In this document: in pieces, positions 8,076 through 16,027 of the stretch
Numbering within the stretch: position 1 is the first letter of the stretch
Layout: every line of letters begins with the position of its first letter
Virus record (IMG/VR): IMGVR_UViG_3300020141_000686
Span: 1-21,347 of that record
Reading direction: 5' to 3' (one strand)
Origin: a virus
DNA: 21,347 nt
The notes under the pieces: model-generated
Seen by the model: only the letters and a program-made list of their open reading frames with translations
Database searches by the model: none
What the model was told of the DNA's origin: nothing
Position numbers and translations under genes: made by a program

Positions 8076-8102
8076 ATATATTGTGTTCAACAATACATAT
8101 AG
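8072..8102 (-). promoter_or_regulatory. Hairpin sequestering the start codon of the structural gene
   Basis: Read on the coding strand, CTATATGTATTGT (8102-8090) pairs with ACAATATATATGG (8084-8072) around the loop TGAAC (8089-8085). This gives 13 consecutive pairs, two of them G-U. The ATG (8075-8073) lies in the 3' arm, so a transcript running in from the nuclease gene would bury it. No T-tract follows, so it is not a standard terminator. T4 has comparable hairpins that silence late genes on early transcripts. Confidence 0.55.
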
Positions 8103-8105
8103 AAA

Positions 8106-11100
8106 TCATTGGAAATTAATACGTGAAAACCCATTGTCTTTGATTATCTCCAGTCGAGTATCAACCATATCCTTCAATACATCCAAGTGACTTACGATCC
8201 ATACAAAGTCAAAGTTACTCTTCAAAAACGAGAATAAATTAGACATAGCAGATAGATGATCACTATCAGCACATCCGAATCCTTCATCAATCGCAATAAA
8301 GTTAGGACGGGGTAAATTCGATACATTAATCAATGCAACTCTAATTGCCAATGAACTTACAAACTTTTCAAGTCCACTTGACAATTCCAATGGCCACTTT
8401 TTATCTTCATACACAATATAAGTCATTATGTTCTTTCCATCGGTATGAAATGATACGGTAAACTCTACAACCTGATTGAGAATGTTATTGACCTGTGCCT
8501 CGATCCCAGGCAACGCTTTAGAGATGATTTGATACTGCAATCCATCTCTAGACACTGCATCAACATAATATGTGTAGGCATTATAAATCTTCTCAGTCTC
8601 CTTCACTTCAACAATTTTGGCTTCAATTTGAGACTTCTGATAATTCCAATTGTTGATTTTGCTCTTAGTATCCGTGATGTTAGAGTTAACATTACGAATG
8701 TTAAAGTCAATATTTTTAAGGTTTGATTTAATATCATCAATTACCTTTTGAACCGTAAAATTGGATTCAATAGCGTCCTTTGCATTATAATATTCTTTGA
8801 TCTTGGTATTGATTGATTCCAAAAAATTCTTTTCCTTAACAATCGTATTCTCGCGTTGTAATTGAAGATTTTCAAGATTAGAAATATTCTTGGTCAACGT
8901 CGATAGACTGTTAACAAGGTTTCTATACTCCTGATATTGATTTGCAATAATCTCAACGACACTCAACTTGTTTTTTACGCCATTCAATTTTTCAATCAAA
9001 CCTTTAACGTCAATCTTATCATTTTCAAGATCTTCTTTGGTCTTGATTGCATCTTGAACAAAAACGTTATTAACACAGAAAGTACAATTTGGATCATACT
9101 TGTGATTTTCAAGTTTTTTCAACTTGTCCAACTTGGTTGTAACGATCAACTTTTTACGTTCCAACTGACCTTCAATATTAGACGCTTCCAACTTCAAAGT
9201 ATTATACTCTGAATACTTGGACTCGATATCATCAGACTTGAACTTTTCAACCTTATCATTAATTGGTTTAATATCATTATTTAACTTTTCAATGTTCGGA
9301 ATTTCAGTGTCATACTTTAACTGTTCACTAACGATCTTTTTATCGGTGTTAATACGTTGTGACTCTAATCCAGAAACGTCAGTTGTGGTGATATTAATCT
9401 TGATCAACTGTTTGGTTGTATCCTCAATCTTTTCGTTTTCAACATCACGACTTTCCATTAACGTCTTTAGTTCGTCATCTTTTAAACGAATTACAGACTC
9501 AGCATTTGTAATGTTGGTCGTCAAAGTTTCCAACTCTACGTTATAGTCAACCTTAGCAAAGTTCTTCATCACAACTGCCCATTCACGCATTTTATCATTG
9601 GCCAAACCATGCAATTTATCAAAAATGGTAAGTCCCATAAATTGTGCCAATAGATCCTTACGTTCACTCTGACCAAGATCAATAAACGAACCAGTTTTAC
9701 TGTTTTGAATACTCAATACGGTAAGAATAAAATCATCATATGTACCGACATAGTCTCTGATAAGATCATTTGTATTACGACGAGCTTCTCCATTAAGTTC
9801 AATTACTTGACCATTCTCTTCTTTCCAAAACTTGACATCTACCTTTACACTTCCCTTTTTGTCAGCAACTCCAATACGTTCAATGAAATAATTGATCTTA
9901 TCAATTTCAAAATTGAACTTACAACGAAATGACATTTTTTGTGTATTCATAACGTGAATAGCTTTAAATGCGCGATCACATTTATCAAAAATACAAAATG
10001 ACAATGCTGAAAGAATACTAGATTTGCCACTTGCGTTTGAAGCAAATAAACCCACAACATCCTTCATTTTACTAAAATCAATTACGTTACCTTCACCGTA
10101 ACTGAACATATTGTCAAATTCAAACCGCTTCGGCTTCCATCGAATATTCTTAGCAGTAAGATCTTTTACAATCAAGTCATTCAGTTCGGTGTTGATCTTT
10201 TCAACTTCTTTAATAAGAAGATCCGGGATATTTGTGTGTTTATCCTGAAGATATTCTGAAATCAACTTGTTTTGATATGTAATGTTGGATAGTCCATGTA
10301 CATTCAAATTAGGTACAGTCGAATTAGTCAAACTAGAAATCAAATTATCAACTCGTAGATAATTGATGTCGATCAATTCAGTGTGTTTACGTATCTCTGA
10401 TATGATTGATTTCATTTCAGATGCAACCGTTTCCAGTGACTTAACACGTAGAGTTGTTTTCTTTGGAATCGTTGTTAAATCCGTGATCAACTTTCCATTA
10501 TCAACTTCAACAGTAAAATACCCATATTCGTTTTTAACTTCAACGTGTTTAAACTTAAGAGTTTTTAGATCCCAATATACAAATCCGTGACCACGTAGTT
10601 CTTCACCATGATTCTGTTGAATCAACGAACCACAATAAACAACCACAGGTTTACGTACATTGTTATCATCGGTTCTATAGGTCTGAAGAACTTGATGACG
10701 ATGAATGTCACCAAGCAAAATGATTTGATGTCCATCAAACAGTTCGTTTTTGGTGTTACTACTGACCTTATAGCCAATATCAGTTACAGCACTATCAACT
10801 GGTCCATGATATAATCCAATACAATAAGTAGCGTTGTTAACATACGTCTTTGGAATATTCTCAAATTTTATATAATTCTCAGGAGAGTGTTCGTCGAATA
10901 CTGAAAAGTTATTAAACAAAATATCCCCTAGAAGGTATACTCCGGTGTCCTTTAGGTAAAACAAATTTGGATGTTTGATTGCATTGACGATTGGACTCAA
11001 ACTATCCATCCTATTTTTATTAGTCAATGTTGCGTCATGATTACCAGCTGTGAGGACAGTTGGACGGATATCAGCCAACCTCTTCAAAAATTGGGACGCA

Positions 11101-11315
11101 ATTTCAACGCATTCGGGACTCAGATCGCTTTTGTTATGAAAAACGTCTCCAACTACACAAACGACAGTTGACAGTGGTGTCTTGTCAATTGTCTTATATA
11201 GATTTTCAAATACCTCACGATATTCAATATGACGTTTAGTCAACAGAATGTGAATATCTGCGATGTGGATAATATTGGTGAAGTTTGATACTTCACATGT
11301 AAGTTTTGTAACCAT
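8106..11315 (-). CDS. Fused SbcD-SbcC (Mre11-Rad50) recombination nuclease, T4 gp47-gp46 equivalent
   Basis: 1069 residues from the ATG at 11315; the frame also has a TTG three codons upstream at 11324. The N-terminal third is a metallophosphoesterase nuclease of the Mre11/SbcD type: D20-x-H22, GDVFH (56-60), GNHD (91-94), YHG with H170, and GDIHRHQ (202-208). From about residue 390 it becomes a Rad50/SbcC ATPase: Walker A GLFASNASGKSS (422-433), Q-loop near Q537, coiled coils about 600-740 and 755-910 flanking the zinc hook C744-T-F-C747, ABC signature LSSGLEKF (978-985), Walker B FIAIDE (1006-1011) and H-loop SHLD (1042-1045). In T4, E. coli and most organisms these are two genes. The protein would resect DNA ends for recombination-dependent replication. 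The ATG lies five bases after the primase stop codon, so the two are likely co-translated. Confidence 0.96.
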   Translation of the reverse strand: MVTKLTCEVSNFTNIIHIADIHILLTKRHIEYREVFENLYKTIDKTPLSTVVCVVGDVFHNKSDLSPECVEIASQFLKRLADIRPTVLTAGNHDATLTNKNRMDSLSPIVNAIKHPNLFYLKDTGVYLLGDILFNNFSVFDEHSPENYIKFENIPKTYVNNATYCIGLYHGPVDSAVTDIGYKVSSNTKNELFDGHQIILLGDIHRHQVLQTYRTDDNNVRKPVVVYCGSLIQQNHGEELRGHGFVYWDLKTLKFKHVEVKNEYGYFTVEVDNGKLITDLTTIPKKTTLRVKSLETVASEMKSIISEIRKHTELIDINYLRVDNLISSLTNSTVPNLNVHGLSNITYQNKLISEYLQDKHTNIPDLLIKEVEKINTELNDLIVKDLTAKNIRWKPKRFEFDNMFSYGEGNVIDFSKMKDVVGLFASNASGKSSILSALSFCIFDKCDRAFKAIHVMNTQKMSFRCKFNFEIDKINYFIERIGVADKKGSVKVDVKFWKEENGQVIELNGEARRNTNDLIRDYVGTYDDFILTVLSIQNSKTGSFIDLGQSERKDLLAQFMGLTIFDKLHGLANDKMREWAVVMKNFAKVDYNVELETLTTNITNAESVIRLKDDELKTLMESRDVENEKIEDTTKQLIKINITTTDVSGLESQRINTDKKIVSEQLKYDTEIPNIEKLNNDIKPINDKVEKFKSDDIESKYSEYNTLKLEASNIEGQLERKKLIVTTKLDKLKKLENHKYDPNCTFCVNNVFVQDAIKTKEDLENDKIDVKGLIEKLNGVKNKLSVVEIIANQYQEYRNLVNSLSTLTKNISNLENLQLQRENTIVKEKNFLESINTKIKEYYNAKDAIESNFTVQKVIDDIKSNLKNIDFNIRNVNSNITDTKSKINNWNYQKSQIEAKIVEVKETEKIYNAYTYYVDAVSRDGLQYQIISKALPGIEAQVNNILNQVVEFTVSFHTDGKNIMTYIVYEDKKWPLELSSGLEKFVSSLAIRVALINVSNLPRPNFIAIDEGFGCADSDHLSAMSNLFSFLKSNFDFVWIVSHLDVLKDMVDTRLEIIKDNGFSRINFQ

Positions 11316-11320
11316 AAAAT

Positions 11321-12283
11321 TCAAATAGATAATTTATTACGAAACAACGATTCAAAATCAAGAACTGGTGTATTATTAATCAATTCCCACGTTTTTATAA
11401 ATCCAAGTTCGGACGGATCTTTTCCATCAAGTTTAACTAACCGTGTGTCAATATTATTTTTCAATAGAAACTCGCTAATTCTAATAGAATCAACCAAAGC
11501 ATCATTATCTAAAACTATGTTGACGTTCTTCACTATATTACAGATCAAAGCGGATTTCAACTTATTTGAAAGTGTTTTTCCGAATAAAGGAATTGCATTG
11601 TTTCTGACTGAGATCGCATCAAATACACCCTCAACCAAAGTTATTGGCTGATTATAATCCACAAACATTTCAAAGCCAATAATATCCTTTGATACAAAAC
11701 TATTGACGTATTTCATTTTGACATCTTCAAATACGCTACGAGTTGAATAGAAATTTAAATGGCCAGACGAATCATACGATGGAATTAAAACTCTACCATG
11801 AAATTGTCCACCATCACAATAACCGATATTATAACGCAATACATCATATTTGGTAATGTTGCGACTTCTGAGGTACTTCAAAGCATGTCGGCCGGTCAAC
11901 GTCAACTCGTCATCATAAAATGACCGATATTCTTTTGGAAGAATAAGTTGTTCAATAATTTCAGATTTCTTTTCTGAAAATATTTCTAAGATTGCACTGA
12001 TGTCATTTTGTGGCAGTTTTCTATAAGACTCGGTGTTTTTATAAATCTGACTTAGATAGTCACCTGATAACCCTAATTTTTTGAATAATGTTTTTAATGA
12101 AGTACCTGACAAACCACATACCCAACAATGATATTTTCCAGTGACCGTATTAATCTCAAGTTTTCTTTTGTAATGTTTACAGATCGGACAAAAATACACA
12201 GCATCAGTCCCCTTACGAATCTTGGCGGACTGCTTTAGTGCTTTATTTAAAATGGTGACAACTTCTGTCTGATACAACAGCAT
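11321..12283 (-). CDS. DNA primase, DnaG/T4 gp61-like
   Basis: 320 residues, close to T4 gp61 (342). It would lay RNA primers for lagging-strand synthesis together with a helicase that is not in this window. An N-terminal zinc-binding domain is shown by C32-x2-C35 and C53-x2-C56 (FCPICKHY and YHCWVCGLSG). A TOPRIM core follows: LVEG with E218-G219, then VLDND with D259 and D261 as metal-binding acidic residues, and the conserved GKDPSELG (287-294). The middle segment GRVLIPSYDSSGHLNFYSTR (163-182) is typical of the DnaG N-terminal catalytic domain. There is no C-terminal helicase domain. The resolvase gene lies 39 bases upstream and the nuclease gene starts five bases downstream. The ATG lies in a predicted hairpin loop (12268-12300). 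Confidence 0.93.
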   Translation of the reverse strand: MLLYQTEVVTILNKALKQSAKIRKGTDAVYFCPICKHYKRKLEINTVTGKYHCWVCGLSGTSLKTLFKKLGLSGDYLSQIYKNTESYRKLPQNDISAILEIFSEKKSEIIEQLILPKEYRSFYDDELTLTGRHALKYLRSRNITKYDVLRYNIGYCDGGQFHGRVLIPSYDSSGHLNFYSTRSVFEDVKMKYVNSFVSKDIIGFEMFVDYNQPITLVEGVFDAISVRNNAIPLFGKTLSNKLKSALICNIVKNVNIVLDNDALVDSIRISEFLLKNNIDTRLVKLDGKDPSELGFIKTWELINNTPVLDFESLFRNKLSI

Positions 12284-12300
12284 ATTACTACTGTATCAGA
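12268..12300 (-). promoter_or_regulatory. Perfect 9-bp inverted repeat around the primase start codon
   Basis: TCTGATACA at 12268-12276 and its exact reverse complement TGTATCAGA at 12292-12300 flank 15 bases that contain the primase ATG (12281-12283). In RNA this would place the start codon in a 15-base loop closed by a nine-pair stem; in DNA it could be an operator. One arm lies inside the first codons of the gene. Confidence 0.45.
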
Positions 12301-12322
12301 ATAATAATCAAAATCAACAAAA

Positions 12323-12826
12323 TTATGCTTTAAATAAAGCACATACTACCGCATCATACATGTCACCGTTACGTTCGTCCCAACTTCCTTTTTTCTTTTT
12401 CTTGTCGTATTTGACGACATCAAAAAATTGAACAACATTGGCTTTAACAAATTCTTTGGGCTTTATACCTTTGACCCTGGCCTTTCCAAACAACTGTTTT
12501 CGCATGGTGTTGACATTACATAAATTGATTTTGAGTTTGGTTTCTTCTGAAATGATATACTCAAACACGGCATTGAATCTTGCCAACTTAATAATAACTT
12601 GTTGACTTGTTCGTCCACCTGCAAATCCACTCAATGCTGCCTCCAAATTGATTTCATCCACACGATTAAGTAATAGTGTAGACCGGAGATGTTCCAAAAC
12701 AAAAAAAGACTTCTCTTTGGAAGTCTCTAAATGTGATATATCTAAAAATCCCGCATTAACTATTTTAGTATCATCCGAAAATGCCCATCCAACCGTAGAT
12801 GTGCTTGCATCTAATCCTAACGTCAT
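12323..12826 (-). CDS. RuvC-like Holliday junction resolvase
   Basis: 167 residues with an RNase H fold of the RuvC type. The N-terminal strand MTLGLDASTSTVGWAF carries the first catalytic aspartate (D6) and the T-x-x-x-GW pattern. NLEAALSGFAGGRTS (about 60-74) supplies the conserved glutamate, and the C-terminal NGDMYDAVVCALF gives the D-x-x-D-A pair. RuvC-type enzymes cut four-way junctions symmetrically; a phage copy probably clears branched DNA before packaging and during recombination, the job of endonuclease VII in T4. Length is usual for the family (about 160-190). It is followed by primase and the fused nuclease, forming a recombination-replication cluster. The start is the ATG at 12826, preceded by an A-rich leader with TATAAAATA but no Shine-Dalgarno sequence. 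Confidence 0.9.
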   Translation of the reverse strand: MTLGLDASTSTVGWAFSDDTKIVNAGFLDISHLETSKEKSFFVLEHLRSTLLLNRVDEINLEAALSGFAGGRTSQQVIIKLARFNAVFEYIISEETKLKINLCNVNTMRKQLFGKARVKGIKPKEFVKANVVQFFDVVKYDKKKKKGSWDERNGDMYDAVVCALFKA

Positions 12827-12843
12827 AACTTATTTTATATTGA

Positions 12844-13125
12844 TTATTGTTTATATCGTGCGGTATCAACTACACGATACAATCCTGTCTTTGACAATGC
12901 AGCGTCTGTAAAATTTTCACGACGACTTGTGTTCATACCAGTAGTAAATCCCGGTTCAATGGTCAAAGTCTTTGACAATTGCGTATATCCAAAACCACCT
13001 TGAAGACCAAGAATCGCTGTGTTTGTGCCAGCTTTCTTTGCATCAAACGCACCACCGGTACGGTCTGAAAAATATCTTGATGCGAGATCTTTGGTTACTG
13101 ACGTTCTTTCAATTGAATTTGCCAT
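12844..13125 (-). CDS. Small protein of unknown function
   Basis: 93 residues starting at the ATG at 13125 (MANSIERTSVTKDLASRYFS). Composition is rich in Thr, Gly, Ala, Arg and Lys; there is no Cys, no membrane segment and no signal peptide. The central part LGLQGGFGYTQLSKTLTIEP looks like a short beta region and the ends look disordered. I recognise no family. It sits between the last gene of the structural block (31 bases upstream) and the resolvase gene (17 bases downstream). It could be a small virion protein or a DNA-metabolism accessory; nothing in the sequence decides. Gene-like spacing, strand and amino-acid composition argue that it is real. Confidence 0.75.
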   Translation of the reverse strand: MANSIERTSVTKDLASRYFSDRTGGAFDAKKAGTNTAILGLQGGFGYTQLSKTLTIEPGFTTGMNTSRRENFTDAALSKTGLYRVVDTARYKQ

Positions 13126-13156
13126 AATATTAATCTATGTTTTATTATAAATATGA

Positions 13157-15502
13157 TTATACGTCCCATTTAACCAAAAAATTTAGTGGATATTCACCAC
13201 CGTTTTTAAGAGGAGACGATAATTTTGCTACCGCAACCAAGTCTGACCCGCTATATAACCCAATTGTAGTAATATAGGGTGCCAAATATGAGCCAGTAAT
13301 GTCAAGTGATGAACTCTCTTGATAATCCAAGAAAGTAGATTTGATACTAGGTATTCCATTTGTATTAACATATTTAGATGTCTTTGATGTTATATATGAG
13401 ACAACATCCGAAAGCGTTTTTCTAGTTGATAACGGATTGATTAATAAATTGTAATTTTCAATTCTAAGAGAACCAATAAAGAATTTCCAGAATATTTTGG
13501 CATCATTTATTGAAACCTTTCCATCACCATCAAAATCAAATTGTGATTCCAAATCAATTAACTGTGATTTATATGTTGCGTATTGTGACTTTAATGTTGT
13601 TGGTCCATATCCATAATATGTTTTATAATATTCGAATACACTTCTTTCAGAACTTGTTTCGATAACATATTCATCCCAAAACGTATCGTCAGTTGCAAAA
13701 TTTGGATTTCCGGGAGTATTGATATCAACGATGTACAATAATATCAAATTAACATCTCTAAAATCAACTTCTCGGTTTCCCATCAAGTCAAACCCCGGGC
13801 GGGTTTCATCTAATGCTGTAGGATTTGTACTAATATTAAATTCACCAGTATCAACTACACATATTACAGATTTCTCATTGATAGTATATTTGCTCTTATA
13901 AGAAAGATCATATTCATATTCATCGTTATCCCACGTTTTTAATATTTCAGTAAATTGTGATCCAGTATTTGAAAAAACGATTTCACCGTTTCTATAAAAA
14001 ACGTTACCAGCGTGATAATCGGTTCTCAAAGATGACAGTGTTGAAAAATAGACATGTCCTTTAACATGATCCATAACAGTCAGCGGTACACTAGGACTTA
14101 CTGTAAACGTGTTACTCGACGTGAAATCATTAATAATCAGTGGCGATCCAATTACAATCGATTTATCAGAAATAGCTACATCATATGCATATGACATGTA
14201 AGAATATCCTACAAGTTTCTTTTTATAATCATAAGTCACTGAAGATACTGACGATCCGGTTCTATCTAATAAAATGTACTGACCATTATAAATTGGATAG
14301 TCACTGAATGATTGACTTATAGAACTTGAAATATTTGATTTAGTGCAAAAATCAATACTAGAACTAATACACCCAACAATAATATTGTTGTTCCATACAT
14401 CAACCGCACAACCCAATTGATTTCCTTTGATCGTGTTTTCATCGCCGATATATTTATCTATCAAATCCCAATATGATTGTGACTGTTGATAATAAATGCT
14501 TCCACTATTACTTAACTCGGTATAATCAGTTGGACAATCAACTCTACCGTACACATAAACAGAACCACGATTATATTTAATAGTAGATCCAGAATATTCA
14601 TAGTACGATGCATCTTTAGGGGCACCGATTACAACAGTGTCCTTATTAATTTGAATACTTTTACCAAATTGATCATATGAATTTTTTACATAATTATAAG
14701 AATCAATATCATCAAATGGAAGATCAATTGAACCGGTTATTGATGTAAAAGTGTGAGAACGATACCAACCAGCTGACGAACTTGTGTATAAAAACACTTT
14801 GGGTTTTTCAACGGAAGATGATTCAGCAATCAAAATTGTATTTGATCCGCCCTTATCAATACGAACTTCAGAACCAAAATATCTATTTGATATTAATCCA
14901 TCAATTTTAATTGCAGATGAATTATAATTAAAAGTGTTTGATCCGGTAGTATAACTATAAATGTATACGCTTCCTTCATTTGAAGCACCTGTGTTTTTTG
15001 CACCAACTACAATATAATTATTATTTATTGACACCGATCCACCGAAATAATCAATCGATGAGGGTATTGTGGTATTGATTTTTTGTGCAGTATACAAGTT
15101 TTGTACAATAGAAGATGTCGGGTTTAACAAATATATGTCAACATAACTTTCTTTAATTTGTGTCACACCATCATAACTACCAGAAAAATATGGATCACCC
15201 ACCGCTAATACTCTATTATATAAATCAAATGATAATCCATATCCATCATAATTAATAGCAACACCACCACCTGCTGTGCCTGACGTACCTGCTGTGCCTG
15301 ACGTACCGTATGCTCTTAATGTCTGTGTGGTACCATAATACGAATACGTTCCTTTAGAAGCATCATATCGATAAACATCTACACTTCCGGTACCTTGTTG
15401 TCCAGCATGTTGTGGATTCGGAGACCCTACGGCAGCAAACCTATCGTGTGCTTCAACCTTGTATCCAAACATCGCGTTTTGTCGTACTATACCTATTGAC
15501 AT
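13157..15502 (-). CDS. Virion protein with seven FG-GAP-like propeller repeats and a dockerin-like calcium-binding region
   Basis: 781 residues. Seven repeats of the form FG-x-S/K-V/I-x-I ... VVGAP ... G-S-V-Y-V-Y begin near residues 12, 88, 153, 209, 280, 363 and 439 (for example FGGSVSINNNYIVVGAK and FGKSIQINKDTVVIGAP). This resembles an integrin-alpha/FG-GAP beta-propeller with the usual seven blades. A Gly/Thr/Ser run, GTSGTAGTSGTAGGG (66-80), is inserted between blades one and two. Next come a degenerate loop at 571-582 (DLMGNREVDFRD) and a canonical EF-hand loop at 656-667 (DFDGDGKVSIND), a dockerin-like pair. The C-terminus holds TTIGLYSGSDLVAVAKLSSP (745-764), shared with the gene at 16028-17275. 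The likely location is the baseplate or tail periphery, possibly for surface binding; this is inferred. The ATG at 15502 has a weak Shine-Dalgarno (TAGGA). Confidence 0.88.
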   Translation of the reverse strand: MSIGIVRQNAMFGYKVEAHDRFAAVGSPNPQHAGQQGTGSVDVYRYDASKGTYSYYGTTQTLRAYGTSGTAGTSGTAGGGVAINYDGYGLSFDLYNRVLAVGDPYFSGSYDGVTQIKESYVDIYLLNPTSSIVQNLYTAQKINTTIPSSIDYFGGSVSINNNYIVVGAKNTGASNEGSVYIYSYTTGSNTFNYNSSAIKIDGLISNRYFGSEVRIDKGGSNTILIAESSSVEKPKVFLYTSSSAGWYRSHTFTSITGSIDLPFDDIDSYNYVKNSYDQFGKSIQINKDTVVIGAPKDASYYEYSGSTIKYNRGSVYVYGRVDCPTDYTELSNSGSIYYQQSQSYWDLIDKYIGDENTIKGNQLGCAVDVWNNNIIVGCISSSIDFCTKSNISSSISQSFSDYPIYNGQYILLDRTGSSVSSVTYDYKKKLVGYSYMSYAYDVAISDKSIVIGSPLIINDFTSSNTFTVSPSVPLTVMDHVKGHVYFSTLSSLRTDYHAGNVFYRNGEIVFSNTGSQFTEILKTWDNDEYEYDLSYKSKYTINEKSVICVVDTGEFNISTNPTALDETRPGFDLMGNREVDFRDVNLILLYIVDINTPGNPNFATDDTFWDEYVIETSSERSVFEYYKTYYGYGPTTLKSQYATYKSQLIDLESQFDFDGDGKVSINDAKIFWKFFIGSLRIENYNLLINPLSTRKTLSDVVSYITSKTSKYVNTNGIPSIKSTFLDYQESSSLDITGSYLAPYITTIGLYSGSDLVAVAKLSSPLKNGGEYPLNFLVKWDV
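15271..15306. repeat. Perfect 18-bp tandem repeat (two copies) encoding GTSGTA
   Basis: CTGCTGTGCCTGACGTAC occurs at 15271-15288 and 15289-15306 without mismatch. On the coding strand it encodes GTSGTA twice, inside the propeller protein. Identical codons in both copies suggest recent duplication. Such Gly-x-x runs are known in phage tail proteins and may be length-variable. Confidence 0.9.
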
Positions 15503-15514
15503 ATGAAAAATTCC

Positions 15515-15522
15515 TATCTATA
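15515..15522 (-). promoter_or_regulatory. Possible T4-type late promoter box (TATAGATA)
   Basis: Coding-strand TATAGATA differs from the T4 late box TATAAATA at one position and ends 12 bases before the ATG at 15502, in the 32-base gap. Its last bases overlap the weak Shine-Dalgarno TAGGA. Confidence 0.3.
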
Positions 15523-15534
15523 ATTATTCGAAGT

Positions 15535-16023
15535 TCACAGAGAAGAAGTTATTTCAGTATAATTAATGAAATGTGTACCCTCTACATATAGATTTCCATA
15601 GGAATCATCCAAAATAGTATAATTTTTATCTTTGGAATAATCGTATATGATTACAGAATCACGTAATATGGATTCTCCAAAATATGTTCTTGGTAAAGTA
15701 ATTCTAACGCACGTATCTTGAATTATTTTTATAACTTTATCCGGATCGGTTGTTTCCAATCCAAATGACTGTGCAATATTACTATTATAATATGCGTTTT
15801 TGACAACTTGATAAACCAATCGTTTATAAGTGCCATTATCGTTTTGAGGTTCTACCGCAAAACCAAATGCAGCAGATGATGCTGAATCGTAAAAATTATA
15901 ACTGCTACTAACAAAATAGCCCTCCTCAACCGTTTGAACCGAACTTGTAGAATTTAGTGTCCACAATTTGTTCGTAATAAACGGCGTATTGAAAATTTCA
16001 TTCGACTGAATGGGCTTTATCAT
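15535..16023 (-). CDS. Small virion structural protein, unknown role
   Basis: 162 residues from the ATG at 16023 (MIKPIQSNEIFNTPFITNKL). The N-terminal part WTLNSTSSVQTVEEGYFVSS is Ser/Thr-rich. The C-terminal part RITLPRTYFGESILRDSV, followed by a strand and then YTILDDSYGNLYVEGTHFIN, resembles a short beta domain I associate with structural proteins of large marine phages. There is no catalytic motif, membrane segment or signal peptide. It begins four bases after the upstream structural gene's stop codon (stop, TCAA, ATG), implying translational coupling, and is followed 32 bases later by the propeller protein. I place it in the baseplate/tail module from context; the exact role is unknown. 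Confidence 0.83.
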   Translation of the reverse strand: MIKPIQSNEIFNTPFITNKLWTLNSTSSVQTVEEGYFVSSSYNFYDSASSAAFGFAVEPQNDNGTYKRLVYQVVKNAYYNSNIAQSFGLETTDPDKVIKIIQDTCVRITLPRTYFGESILRDSVIIYDYSKDKNYTILDDSYGNLYVEGTHFINYTEITSSL

Positions 16024-16027
16024 TTGA

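Noticed and set aside
8076-8093. TTG start at 8093 for the structural gene 5760-8075
   Set aside because: It adds only six residues and lies in the loop-side arm of the hairpin. The ATG at 8075 gives a usual MAI... start.
8072-8102. Rho-independent terminator after the nuclease gene
   Set aside because: The stem is A/T-rich and is not followed by a run of T on the coding strand; it also contains the next gene's start codon.
7822-8190. Plus-strand open frames such as 7822-8190, 9217-9546 and 6211-6501
   Set aside because: They lie opposite well-supported genes, have no start signals and show no family resemblance; they are shadows of minus-strand coding.
11316-11324. TTG start at 11324 for the fused nuclease
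   Set aside because: An ATG lies three codons downstream at 11315, just after the primase stop, and the nuclease core begins well after either.
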